A DNA stretch of 64,000 nt, from contig JAPJBO010000023.1 in the NCBI GenBank assembly GCA_030068145.1, positions 1 to 64,000 of the forward strand. Direction: 5' to 3'. Below, in pieces: positions 40,981 to 51,200 of this stretch; the first letter of the stretch is position 1; the number at the start of each line of letters is the position of its first letter. The stretch comes from Diplonema papillatum. Lineage: Eukaryota > Euglenozoa > Diplonemea > Diplonemida > Diplonemidae. The notes under the pieces are model-generated. The model did not search any database. It was not told where the DNA came from and saw only the letters and a program-made list of their open reading frames with translations. The position numbers were made by a program, and so were the translations under genes.

Positions 40981-41760
40981 GAGGCCGAAAACATGATGAA
41001 GGAGACACCGAAGGCACTGTCAAGCAAATAAGAAACATGATAACGAAAACGTGGTGAAAGAGACAGTGAATGCACTGTCAAGCAAATAAGAAAACATGAT
41101 AACGAAAACGTGGCGAAAGAGACAGTGAAGGCACTGTCAAGTTAGCGAACGGAGAAGCATGATGACAAACCAAGGTGAGGGAGACATAGTGAAGAAAACA
41201 CGGTGAAGGAGACAGTGAAGGCACTGTCAAGTTAGCGAACGGAGAAGCATGATGACAAACCAAGGTGAGGGAGACATGGCGAAGCAAACATGGTGAAGGA
41301 GACAGCGAAGGCACTGTCACGTTAGCGAACGGAGAAACATGGTGACAAACCAAGGTGAGGGAGACATGGTGAAGGAGACAGTGAAGGCGCGTTAACGAAC
41401 GGAGAAGCATGACGACGACAGCACGGTGAAGGAGACATTGAAGACACGGTCAAGCTAGCGAATGAGAAACATGTTGCCAAAAACATAGTGAAGGAGGCAG
41501 TAAAGGCACTGTCAGGTCAGCGAACGGAGAAACATGGTGACAACCATGGCGAAGGAGACAGCGAAGACACTGTAAAGTTAGCGAATGGAGAAACATGATG
41601 ACGAAGCCATGGTGATGGAGACGCAGTGAAGGAAACATGGCGAAGGATGCAGTGAAGGAAACATGTTGAAAAGAATGCAGTGAAGGAAACATGTTGAAGA
41701 ATGCTGTGAAGGAAACATGTGGAAGAATGCAGTGAAGGCGCTGTCATAAACTGTAGTGGA
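40981..41760 (+). repeat. Degenerate GAAGGAGACAGTGAAGGCAC tandem repeat
   Basis: Blocks GTTAGCGAACGGAGAA, CATGATGACAAACCAAGG, TGAGGGAGACATGGTGAAG and CAGTGAAGGCACTGTCAA recur in variable order at about 100-bp spacing. The end simplifies to (GAATGCAGTGAAGGAAACAT)n. Confidence 0.8.
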
Positions 41761-41801
41761 TTCCCAAGCAAGTTTCACTCCTAACAATGCACGGAAGAGT
41801 C

Positions 41802-41962
41802 TTAAAGGGGGGGTCGAATAATAACACCTGTGTTATTATTCGATTTGTCGAATACTAAAAAAAGTTTCGGGTAGCCGAACAGTAGCAGGATCAAGTACTG
41901 GTAGTGTTTTTAGGCAACCAGACGTGTGTCAAATAACTGTTATTATTCGACCCCCCCCCCCC
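41802..41962 (+). mobile_element. MITE family 1, copy
   Basis: TTAAAGGGGGGGTCGAATAA to GTTATTATTCGACCCCCC. The outer TTTA at the right end is missing. Repeat G follows. Confidence 0.85.
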
Positions 41963-42149
41963 ACACATGAGAGGCAAGTAGCGCCTGAACACGAAACTAA
42001 GATTTTCCCCGGCCTCAGTGGTGCAAGCACCACGCGCTCTTCAAACCCAAGAAACATTTTCCCCCCTTTAAACAAAAGGAGGGCATCCGCCAAAAGAAAA
42101 ACTGCGAATTGGGAGGAACGGGTGGGTGTGCGTGTGCGGGGGAGCGACC

Positions 42150-42326
42150 ATGTCGGCAGCAGCAGCGGAAATCGAGAAGCAGATTCGGAACTTGCGGAAA
42201 AAGATCACCGCCATCGAGGACCTCGAAAAGAAGCAGAAGAAGGAAAAGCTCAACGATGACCAGAAGCTGAAGATCAAGAAGAAGTCGAAGGTCGTCGACG
42301 AGATCGCTGCCCTGAAGAAGAAGCTG
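42150..42326 (+). CDS. Coiled-coil protein of translation-factor type, proposed exon 1
   Basis: 59 codons from ATG, ending in phase 0 at AAGCTG|GTACGC. The peptide (starting MSAAAAEIEKQIRNLRKKI, then AIEDLEKKQKKEKLNDDQ, then IAALKKKL) has the pattern K-x-x-R-N-L-x-K-K-x-x-x-I-x-x-L-x...L-N-x-D-Q. This pattern occurs in the C-terminal helices of eIF2A and PYM and in Caprin. Such helices bind ribosomal or RNA-granule partners. No closer family can be assigned. The next compatible exon lies 12.6 kb away at 54959. Confidence 0.6.
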
Positions 42327-42588
42327 GTACGCGTTTTCTTAGTACCCTTCAAAGTATTGTGCAAGGGTGTCGGTTGTTGTTGGAAGGGTCCTACGCTCTT
42401 CTAAGAATACTACTGAATCGTTTAGGGTGCAACCTCTTACTGGCTACGCTATGGTCTGTCACGTAAGTCTTGATCCTCCAGAAGGCTTTCTGCACCCCGA
42501 GCATGCTTCCATCTATAAAAGAGCCGGTCCATCCCCCGGATAGAGCGTAGAATACCGTGGTGCACCGTAATACTTTTACGGTGTAATG

Positions 42589-42686
42589 CCCTTATATCCC
42601 ACTCAAAACAAATTTGTGCCCTTATATCCCACTTCAAACAAATTTTGTGCCCTTATATCCCAAACTGGGATATAAGGGCACAAATT
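42589..42686. repeat. CCCTTATATCCC palindromic cluster 2
   Basis: Three direct copies separated by AAACAAATTT spacers face one inverted copy (TGGGATATAAGGGCACAAAT). Confidence 0.85.
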
Positions 42687-42717
42687 TGTTTTGACAAATT
42701 TGAATCGAGGAAAATGC

Positions 42718-42802
42718 TGGAAAACTTGCCGAGGAGGGGCTTGAGCCCCCGACCACTCACCTTGAAACCCAAGGGTGGTTGGCTCGACCATCCGGATACC
42801 TA
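42718..42802 (-). other. tRNA-like remnant
   Basis: The minus strand has an A-box-like TGGTCGAGCCAACCA and a B-box-like GGGGGCTCAAGCCCC with a perfect T-stem. The acceptor halves (GCCGTAG and CCTCGGC) pair only partly, and no 7-base anticodon loop forms. Possibly a tRNA pseudogene or the head of a tRNA-derived SINE. Not called as a tRNA. Confidence 0.3.
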
Positions 42803-44034
42803 CGGCGAAAAAAAAAAACTTTTCGTCCAGCCGGACGCTGGACTCCTGTTGCTGTTGCTATTGCCACTGCATGCGTCCACGCTGACATTGGCAGTGACAT
42901 GGAGACATCACGTGTCGCGAGTTGACGCCCACGCCTGGCACGGCGAGCCAAAGCCGAAATCGAACCCGAACCCAGAAGTTCTGAGGAGTGATGGTGGCAG
43001 AACCGAACCCGAAACCGAACCTCAACCCGAAACCGAACCAGTGCCCGATAGCCTCGGATAGGAAACCAAACTCGGAACTGAACCCAGATTACAAGACAGA
43101 TGGCCAGAACCGCGGAGGACGGTGGGCTAACAACCCAAGGTGGCGACACAGTCGGACACTGTTGCCGACAGACGGAATCTGCAGCTCACGCAAGAATGGC
43201 TGATTCCTTCCTAAAGTCATCAACTGTCGTTGTGCCCACGCCTGCACCGCAACTGGTTGCACACACACCGGTTGCACGACGGTGGACACAGCTTCCTTCA
43301 CTGCAGGCTTCACTGCGTAAGTGAAATCAGCTGTGACTGTGGCTGACTCGCAGCCGCGTGACAGCGGCGCCTTCCCTCCACTGAGCCAGTAGTCCCGGTC
43401 CTGCTGCTGTTCCTTGCTGCAGCTGCTGCTCCATTGTCCAGAGGTAACTGGACCAGGCTCTCCACTCCAGGCACTCGGAGTCGGACAGCTATAGCGATAC
43501 CCTGTGTTCTGGTCCCCGAATCTGGAGGTGAATCCTGCAGACGTGCGGTGGGTGTGCAGTTTACGGCTGCCGCGACACTGTCCGGTCACTCAGTGACTGA
43601 CACTGTGACAGTCACAGTGTGACACAGCCTCAACAAGGACAGTGGAGAATGACCGTGGTCACTGGTATGTCAGGCCAAGAAACGGATCATGAGTCTGATG
43701 AGATCAGTTGTCTCGCCTGACTCTCGGCTGTAGCATCTGGCCAGCTACTACAGTTCTGTCACCGCGATTAGCCCCGAACGTCAGCGTGGCACGCGCACGG
43801 TCAGACGGTGCAGCCTGGCTCTGATGCGGTTCTCTTGAGTACTTGCTTGAGCCTACCAAGTTGAGGCACCCGATCGGGGATCGAGTGTGGCCGCGGTGGC
43901 CAGCTTGAAGTTGTGAAACGGTGCAACCAGTCGCTCTGAGGCACCCAGAACGTCTTGAGACGTCTCGGGTGGGGCACTGAAGCCAGCTTTATGCCTACGG
44001 ACAAGGAAACACCAAAAACGAATGGAACGGGCTG
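42803..44034. other. Gene-free stretch with AACCGAAC repeats and a 21-bp palindrome
   Basis: 42950-43080 is made of (GAACC/CGAAA)-type short repeats. ACACTGTGAC-A-GTCACAGTGT at 43600-43620 is a perfect odd palindrome. A minus-strand frame of 166 codons lacks recognisable motifs. Confidence 0.5.
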
Positions 44035-44037
44035 GAC

Positions 44038-44525
44038 TGGGTCAAAAATTTTGGTCAAATTTTAGGGGTCTAAATTTTTGGGGTCGAAAATTTTGGTCGA
44101 GATTTTTGGTCCAAATCTTTGGTCGAAATTCTTGGGGTCCAATTTTTGGGGTCGAAATTTTGGGTCCAAAAATTTTGGTCGAAATTTTTGGTCGAAATTT
44201 TGGGTCCAAATTTTTGGTCGGGTCCAATTTTTGGGGTCGAAATTTTGGGTCCAAAATTTTTGGTCGAAATTTTGGGTCCAAATTTTTGGTCAAAATTTTT
44301 GGGGTCCAATTTTTGGGGTCGAAATTTTGGGTCCAAAATTTTTGGTCGAAATCTTTGGTCGAAATTTTGGGTCCAAATTTTTGGTCGAAATTTTTGGTCC
44401 AATTTTTTGGCATCGAAATTTTTGGTCGAGATTTTTGGTCGAATTTTTTGGGTCCAGATTTTTGGTCAAAATCTAGTTGGGCAAAATGTTGGGGCAAAAT
44501 TTGGTCGAAAATTTTGCCCTCGAAT
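44038..44525 (+). repeat. AAATTTTTGGTC tandem repeat
   Basis: About 480 bp of 12-15 bp units (GGTCGAAATTTTG, GGTCCAAATTTTT). The long open frames on both strands are rich in Phe, Trp, Gly and Lys, a by-product of the unit. Confidence 0.9.
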
Positions 44526-44624
44526 TTTTGGACGTTGTGGCCGAGTCAAAGCACGCACGCCACCGGCACCACAGGTGTCCGGTTCGGTTCCCTCAAAAGA
44601 CTTTTTACACGACCAAACAAATTT

Positions 44625-44785
44625 TGTGCCCCTATATCCCACTTCAAACAAATTTTGTGCCCTTATATCCCAGATTGGGATATAAGGGCACAAAGTTTGT
44701 TTGAAGTGGGATATAAGGGCACAAAATTTGTTTGAAGTGGGATATAAGGGCACAAATTTGTTTGGGGTGGGATATAAGGGAAATT
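44625..44785. repeat. CCCTTATATCCC palindromic cluster 3
   Basis: Two direct copies (GTGCCCCTATATCCC, GTGCCCTTATATCCC) face four inverted copies, with AAACAAATTTTGTG spacers. Confidence 0.85.
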
Positions 44786-45220
44786 TACCTACTTTTACGG
44801 TTAGAATGCAGAATGTCAGTAGCGATGGCCTGCACTAGCCACTAGGTGACTACCTCTTCGATCGTACCGTGTCGTGCTTCTTGCGTTGCTTGCCTGTGAT
44901 GGCCTATGATAGTTAAGGTTAGCATGCAGAGTATCTGTGGCGATGCTAAAATCCGTGCTCTAAGCGAACCCATTTCACAACGGTCACACGGAGACCGTAA
45001 CCCCCCAGAATTTCAAGCGAACTTTAACTCTAAAAAGACGTAGACAGCATGTTTTGGTGGGTGATCAGAATTCCTTACCTGAATATACACAGGGTAAATA
45101 CAAGTGGCAAAATGATCACCCGGCACACACAAACAAAAGAATCTTAAAAAGCACCCCCTTCCTACAAAGCACCTGCTTTGTAGGGAATACTTGAGGAGGC
45201 TGCCAGCTGCAAAAGATCAA
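44786..45220 (+). repeat. Repeat mosaic: D, C and left part of F
   Basis: Two GTTAG[A/C]ATGCAGA-type repeats, repeat D at 44955-45038, repeat C piece to 45095, and repeat F cut at AAGATCAA. Confidence 0.6.
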
Positions 45221-46151
45221 GGGTCAACGACAAAACGGATTCTATATAACTGGATTACGACAAAGTGGATTTATAATCCACTTTGTCGCGACAGGCACGA
45301 ACTGTATAGGGGGACCCTTTCACAAAAAGTTCCCCACAGGGAAAGTGACTATTCTGAGCTGTTCAAGTTCATTGAAACCATCGAAAGTGAGTTTAGGTCC
45401 GTCTTTTAACCGCGAAACGACATCACAAAATTTTGCGCCACTCGTCCAACTTCGTCGTGGTTCACAAATTGTGTCGGGGGGACCCTTTCAAAAGATTTCC
45501 CCATTCATTGAGACTCTCAAACGTGAGAAATGGAGCCTTTCGTCTTCACAATTCACGCTGTCGCGCACGGGTCACGGGTACCTGGGCCTAAAAGTGGACA
45601 AAGGGGACAGGACCACAGAGATATATGCAAGGTTGAATCCACATTTTCCTTCGTGAAAGGAGCTGTGGTAAGAAAACAATCAAACGAGGAACAAAGATGC
45701 GGGAGCGACAGAGCAGTTGGCCGCTCTTATTGGCTTCACTGGGAGAGACTCGCGTTTGCCGTAGGGGAGATTCTGACAGTTGTATCGCGTGAGCCTGGAA
45801 AGTGGGTACTGGCATTCGTTCGCACAATCCTTTCATCATTCAAATTACACTGATCGGAGGCATTTTCGGGTTTGCCACCCTGTTCAGTTACGGAAGAAAC
45901 TTGCAAAGTGAACGAGATGGCAGTGTTGGCTACCGTGTTGACGACAACAAGGATTCGGTACTCGCATATATCGCCCCCCCATGGTCTCAATGACCCCCTC
46001 GGAAGGCCCCTGAGGCACCCCTGTGACTCCCCACAAATGCCCCATAGGGGACGACAAAGTGGATTAGGCGACAAACTGGATTGGCGACAAAGTGGATTAT
46101 AATCCACTTTGTCGTAATCCAGTTATATAGAATCCACTTTGTCGTTTTCCC
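45221..46151 (+). mobile_element. 0.93-kb inverted-repeat element with 8-bp target duplication
   Basis: Ends GGGTCAACGACAAA and TTTGTCGTTTTCCC, with inverted repeats continuing about 60 bp (GGATTCTATATAACTGGATT). CGACAAAGTGGATT and its inverse recur inside. Flanks are AAGATCAA at 45213-45220 and 46152-46159. The unbroken repeat F copies at 35375 and 37543 give the empty site. No transposase. Non-autonomous, hAT-like by duplication length only. Confidence 0.88.
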
Positions 46152-46673
46152 AAGATCAAAGGAGGTAAATGTGCTGTAACCCACACGAAACACAGGTGAA
46201 TCTGGGTTCAGTGGCGGGCGTAAGCGTTCAACTAAAAAGACCCACTTTGTAATTGTATTGTTTATAACGTGGGCGGCGCCGAAGCTTTACCAGCTTCGAC
46301 CGACACCATTTGCGCACTTAACCATGGTTAAGAAGACGACTGAAAGCATGGCCACAAAGATAGCCTCAAAGCATCTGCAGAATAACACGAATAGCCTCTA
46401 GGGGCAAATAGCTATGAATAGAACCCGTTTTCACGTTTCTCCCCCTCTAGCCTCCTTGAAGTAAGCACAAGGCAGCCCCTCGAGTATTTCCAACCCGCCT
46501 GCTGCCCCTACAAGGGCCGTATTGTGGGTCGTTTCATTTAAGCCCTTACCGACCAGCGACCTCCACGGGGGTCGTTAAATAGCCCATTTCTTAGACCCGG
46601 AAAGTTGGGATAGGTGCGTCGAAAACAGCTTTCAAGGGCGGGAATGAAAATATATGTGGCGTATCTCTTGAAT
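46152..46673 (+). repeat. Right part of repeat F and flank
   Basis: Repeat F continues AAAGGAGGTAAATGTGCTG. The rest to 46673 has no gene. CTCCTTGAAGTAAGCACAAG near 46450 recurs near 37710. Confidence 0.6.
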
Positions 46674-47272
46674 CCCGCCCTTGAACCTCGGAAATCCCGC
46701 CCTTGAACCTCGGAAATCCCGCCCTTGAACCTCGGAAATCCCGCCCTTGAACCTCGGAAATCCCGCCCTTGAACCTCGGAAATCCCGCCCTTGAACCTCG
46801 GAAATCCCGCCCTTGAACCTCGGAAATCCCGCCCTTGAACCTCGGAAATCCCGCCCTTGAACCTCGGAAATCCCGCCCTTGAACCTCGGAAATCCCGCCC
46901 TTGAACCTCGGAAATCCCGCCCTTGAACCTCGGAAATCCCGCCCTTGAACCTCGGAAATCCCGCCCTTGAACCTCGGAAATCCCGCCCTTGAACCTCGGA
47001 AATCCCGCCCTTGAACCTCGGAAATCCCGCCCTTGAACCTCGGAAATCCCGCCCTTGAACCTCGGAAATCCCGCCCTTGAACCTCGGAAATCCCGCCCTT
47101 GAACCTCGGAAATCCCGCCCTTGAACCTCGGAAATCCCGCCCTTGAACCTCGGAAATCCCGCCCTTGAACCTCGGAAATCCCGCCCTTGAACCTCGGAAA
47201 TCCCGCCCTTGAACCTCGGAAATCCCGCCCTTGAACCTCGGAAATCCCGCCCTTGAACCTCGGAAATCCCGC
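46674..47272. repeat. 22-bp minisatellite, 27 copies
   Basis: Perfect units CCCGCCCTTGAACCTCGGAA plus AT. Every copy I compared was identical. Because 22 is not a multiple of 3, a minus-strand frame cycles through a 22-residue peptide and stays open. It is not a gene. An inverted arm (TTTCAAGGGCGGGA) stands 40 bp to the left. Confidence 0.95.
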
Positions 47273-47344
47273 TCCCCCTCGAGGAGTCGACCAGGAACCT
47301 GACATGACCAGGATTAGACCCAAAAAACACCGAACCTCGACAGA

Positions 47345-48000
47345 CTCTCACACCGCAGTCCTGTCTGCAGACACTCAGGTTCCGCGCTGATGATGGTCCG
47401 CCTTATGTGTCCGTGGCTTAAACGACCGAAACACGGCGCAGACGGGACCAGTGCGGTGTTGAGCACATATCCATTTCAAGCACGTTCTTGCAATCCCCCC
47501 ATTCCAGTAGGGTACTTCGCGTAACGCGACTTGCTGCCCTCAACACGCAGGTTAACTTCCTCGCACTCTTTTCCCTTTTGGTACTTCAACCATTGGTGCT
47601 GCACACGGCAACCCCATGCCCACTGTGCTCTGCGGAGTTTACTTCACAGATTGCCACCGTAAAAAGAAGACAAGTCAGTGCTGCCTAGCGAGTCGCAGTC
47701 ACAATCAGGGCGAGTGCCCTGAGTTTCTTAACTGATTGCTCAGACACGGTTGTAGGGGCCTTCTTCCCGTGACGGATTCGCCTGTGCTCTAGTAGCACGG
47801 GTGGTCCTGGCTGTGACGAGCTACGAACAGCCGCCTGACAAACCAGTCTGACATCGCAGTCCTGTCTGCAGACACTCAGGTTCCGCGCTGATGATGGTCC
47901 GCCTTATGTATCCGTGGCTTAAAGGACCAAAACACGGCGCAGACGGGACCAGTGCGGTGTTGAGCACATATCCATTTCAAACACGTTCTTGCAATCCCCC
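47345..48000 (+). repeat. Two repeat E copies
   Basis: Copies at 47345-47500 and 47766-47998, almost identical over 150 bp and separated by 270 bp. The second has the GTGGTCCTGGCTGTGACGAG leader. Confidence 0.75.
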
Positions 48001-48259
48001 CTCGAGGAGTCGTAAAAGTGCCTCAGGGGACCAGTCCTTTCGCATTACAATTTCTGGTATCAGTCCCAAGAATTTGCAAAAAGGTTGCGAAGTGCATTGC
48101 GCTGGGAAATTGTATAGGCACCTGCCTTATTGGAGGCAGCAGTCAGTTGTGAGAGACTGACAGGAATAAACGCTAAAAAGTCAGAGTAGAAGCAAACCGC
48201 GGATCCTTGAAACCCGAAACAGTCCAAAATAAAACGAAAGCGATATTTGGAGTACCTTT

Positions 48260-48280
48260 TTCGTTTCACGGTGAAACGAA
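48260..48280. repeat. 21-bp palindrome at the left edge of the satellite
   Basis: TTCGTTTCAC-G-GTGAAACGAA, perfect arms of 10. It stands where each satellite unit has its CTAATC/GATTAG stem. Confidence 0.85.
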
Positions 48281-51200
48281 GCTAGCGCACATGGTGTGCC
48301 TGATCCAGCACCTACTTACCGATGCCAAGTAGATGCTTTAGTTCAACTCGCTCTCTCTCTCTCTCGTGATGACGAGGAAGCGAGCATTTGGGATAAAGCT
48401 CTGCTAATCAGATTCACGATTAGACGAAGCCAGCGCACATGGTGTGCCTGATCCAGCACCTACTTTCCGATGCCAAGTAGATGCTTTAATTCAACTCGCT
48501 CTCTCTCGTGATGACGAGAAAGCGAGCATTTGGGATAAAGCTCTGCTAATCAGATTCACGATTAGACGAAGCCAGCGCACATGGTGTGCCTGATCCAGCA
48601 CCTACTTTCCGATGCCAAGTAGATGCTTTAATTCAACTCGCTCTCTCTCGTGATGACGAGAAAGCGAGCATTTGGGATAAAGCTCTGCTAATCAGATTCA
48701 CGATTAGACGAAGCCAGCGCACATGGTGTGCCTGATCCAGCACCTACTTTCCGATGCCAAGTAGATGCTTTAATTCAACTCGCTCTCTCTCGTGATGACG
48801 AGAAAGCGAGCATTTGGGATAAAGCTCTGCTAATCAGATTCACGATTAGACGAAGCCAGCGCACATGGTGTGCCTGATCCAGCACCTACTTTCCGATGCC
48901 AAGTAGATGCTTTAATTCAACTCGCTCTCTCTCTCTCTCGTGATGACGAGGAAGCGAGCATTTGGGATGAAGCTCTGCTAATCAGATTCACGATTAGACG
49001 AAGCCAGCGCACATGGTGTGCCTGATCCAGCACCTACTTTCCGATGCCAAGTAGATGCTTTAATTCAACTCGCTCTCTCTCGTGATGACGAGAAAGCGAG
49101 CATTTGGGATAAAGCTCTGCTAATCAGATTCACGATTAGACGAAGCCAGCGCACATGGTGTGCCTGATCCAGCACCTACTTTCCGATGCCAAGTAGATGC
49201 TTTAATTCAACTCGCTCTCTCTCTCTCTCGTGATGACGAGAAAGCGAGCATTTGGGATGAAGCTCTGCTAATCAGATTCACGATTAGACGAAGCCAGCGC
49301 ACATGGTGTGCCTGATCCAGCACCTACTTTCCGATGCCAAGTAGATGCTTTAATTCAACTCGCTCTCTCTCTCTCTCGTGATGACGAGAAAGCGAGCATT
49401 TGGGATGAAGCTCTGCTAATCAGATTCACGATTAGACGAAGCCAGCGCACATGGTGTGCCTGATCCAGCACCTACTTTCCGATGCCAAGTAGATGCTTTA
49501 ATTCAACTCGCTCTCTCTCTCTCTCGTGATGACGAGAAAGCGAGCATTTGGGATGAAGCTCTGCTAATCAGATTCACGATTAGACGAAGCCAGCGCACAT
49601 GGTGTGCCTGATCCAGCACCTACTTTCCGATGCCAAGTAGATGCTTTAATTCAACTCGCTCTCTCTCTCTCTCGTGATGACGAGAAAGCGAGCATTTGGG
49701 ATGAAGCTCTGCTAATCAGATTCACGATTAGACGAAGCCAGCGCACATGGTGTGCCTGATCCAGCACCTACTTTCCGATGCCAAGTAGATGCTTTAATTC
49801 AACTCGCTCTCTCTCTCTCGTGATGACGAGAAAGCGAGCATTTGGGATAAAGCTCTGCTAATCAGATTCACGATTAGACGAAGCCAGCGCACATGGTGTG
49901 CCTGATCCAGCACCTACTTTCCGATGCCAAGTAGATGCTTTAATTCAACTCGCTCTCTCTCTCTCTCGTGATGACGAGAAAGCGAGCATTTGGGATAAAG
50001 CTCTGCTAATCAGATTCACGATTAGACGAAGCCAGCGCACATGGTGTGCCTGATCCAGCACCTACTTTCCGATGCCAAGTAGATGCTTTAATTCAACTCG
50101 CTCTCTCTCTCTCTCGTGATGACGAGAAAGCGAGCATTTGGGATGAAGCTCTGCTAATCAGATTCACGATTAGACGAAGCCAGCGCACATGGTGTGCCTG
50201 ATCCAGCACCTACTTTCCGATGCCAAGTAGATGCTTTAATTCAACTCGCTCTCTCTCTCTCTCGTGATGACGAGGAAGCGAGCATTTGGGATGAAGCTCT
50301 GCTAATCAGATTCACGATTAGACGAAGCCAGCGCACATGGTGTGCCTGATCCAGCACCTACTTTCCGATGCCAAGTAGATGCTTTAATTCAACTCGCTCT
50401 CTCTCTCTCTCGTGATGACGAGGAAGCGAGCATTTGGGATGAAGCTCTGCTAATCAGATTCACGATTAGACGAAGCCAGCGCACATGGTGTGCCTGATCC
50501 AGCACCTACTTTCCGATGCCAAGTAGATGCTTTAATTCAACTCGCTCTCTCTCTCTCTCGTGATGACGAGAAAGCGAGCATTTGGGATAAAGCTCTGCTA
50601 ATCAGATTCACGATTAGACGAAGCCAGCGCACATGGTGTGCCTGATCCAGCACCTACTTTCCGATGCCAAGTAGATGCTTTAATTCAACTCGCTCTCTCT
50701 CTCTCTCGTGATGACGAGGAAGCGAGCATTTGGGATGAAGCTCTGCTAATCAGATTCACGATTAGACGAAGCCAGCGCACATGGTGTGCCTGATCCAGCA
50801 CCTACTTTCCGATGCCAAGTAGATGCTTTAATTCAACTCGCTCTCTCTCTCTCTCGTGATGACGAGGAAGCGAGCATTTGGGATGAAGCTCTGCTAATCA
50901 GATTCACGATTAGACGAAGCCAGCGCACATGGTGTGCCTGATCCAGCACCTACTTTCCGATGCCAAGTAGATGCTTTAATTCAACTCGCTCTCTCTCTCT
51001 CGTGATGACGAGGAAGCGAGCATTTGGGATGAAGCTCTGCTAATCAGATTCACGATTAGACGAAGCCAGCGCACATGGTGTGCCTGATCCAGCACCTACT
51101 TTCCGATGCCAAGTAGATGCTTTAATTCAACTCGCTCTCTCTCTCTCTCGTGATGACGAGAAAGCGAGCATTTGGGATAAAGCTCTGCTAATCAGATTCA

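Noticed and set aside
42718-42802. Functional tRNA gene
   Set aside because: A- and B-box-like blocks are good, but the acceptor stem mispairs and no standard anticodon loop forms. Kept only as a tRNA-like remnant.
44022-44735. Frames of 130-237 codons rich in Phe, Trp, Gly, Lys on both strands
   Set aside because: Translation of the AAATTTTTGGTC tandem repeat; open on both strands for the same trivial reason.
46538-47351. Minus-strand frames of 239-261 codons with a 22-residue repeat
   Set aside because: A by-product of the 22-bp minisatellite, which cycles through three phases without a stop. No motif or coding bias.
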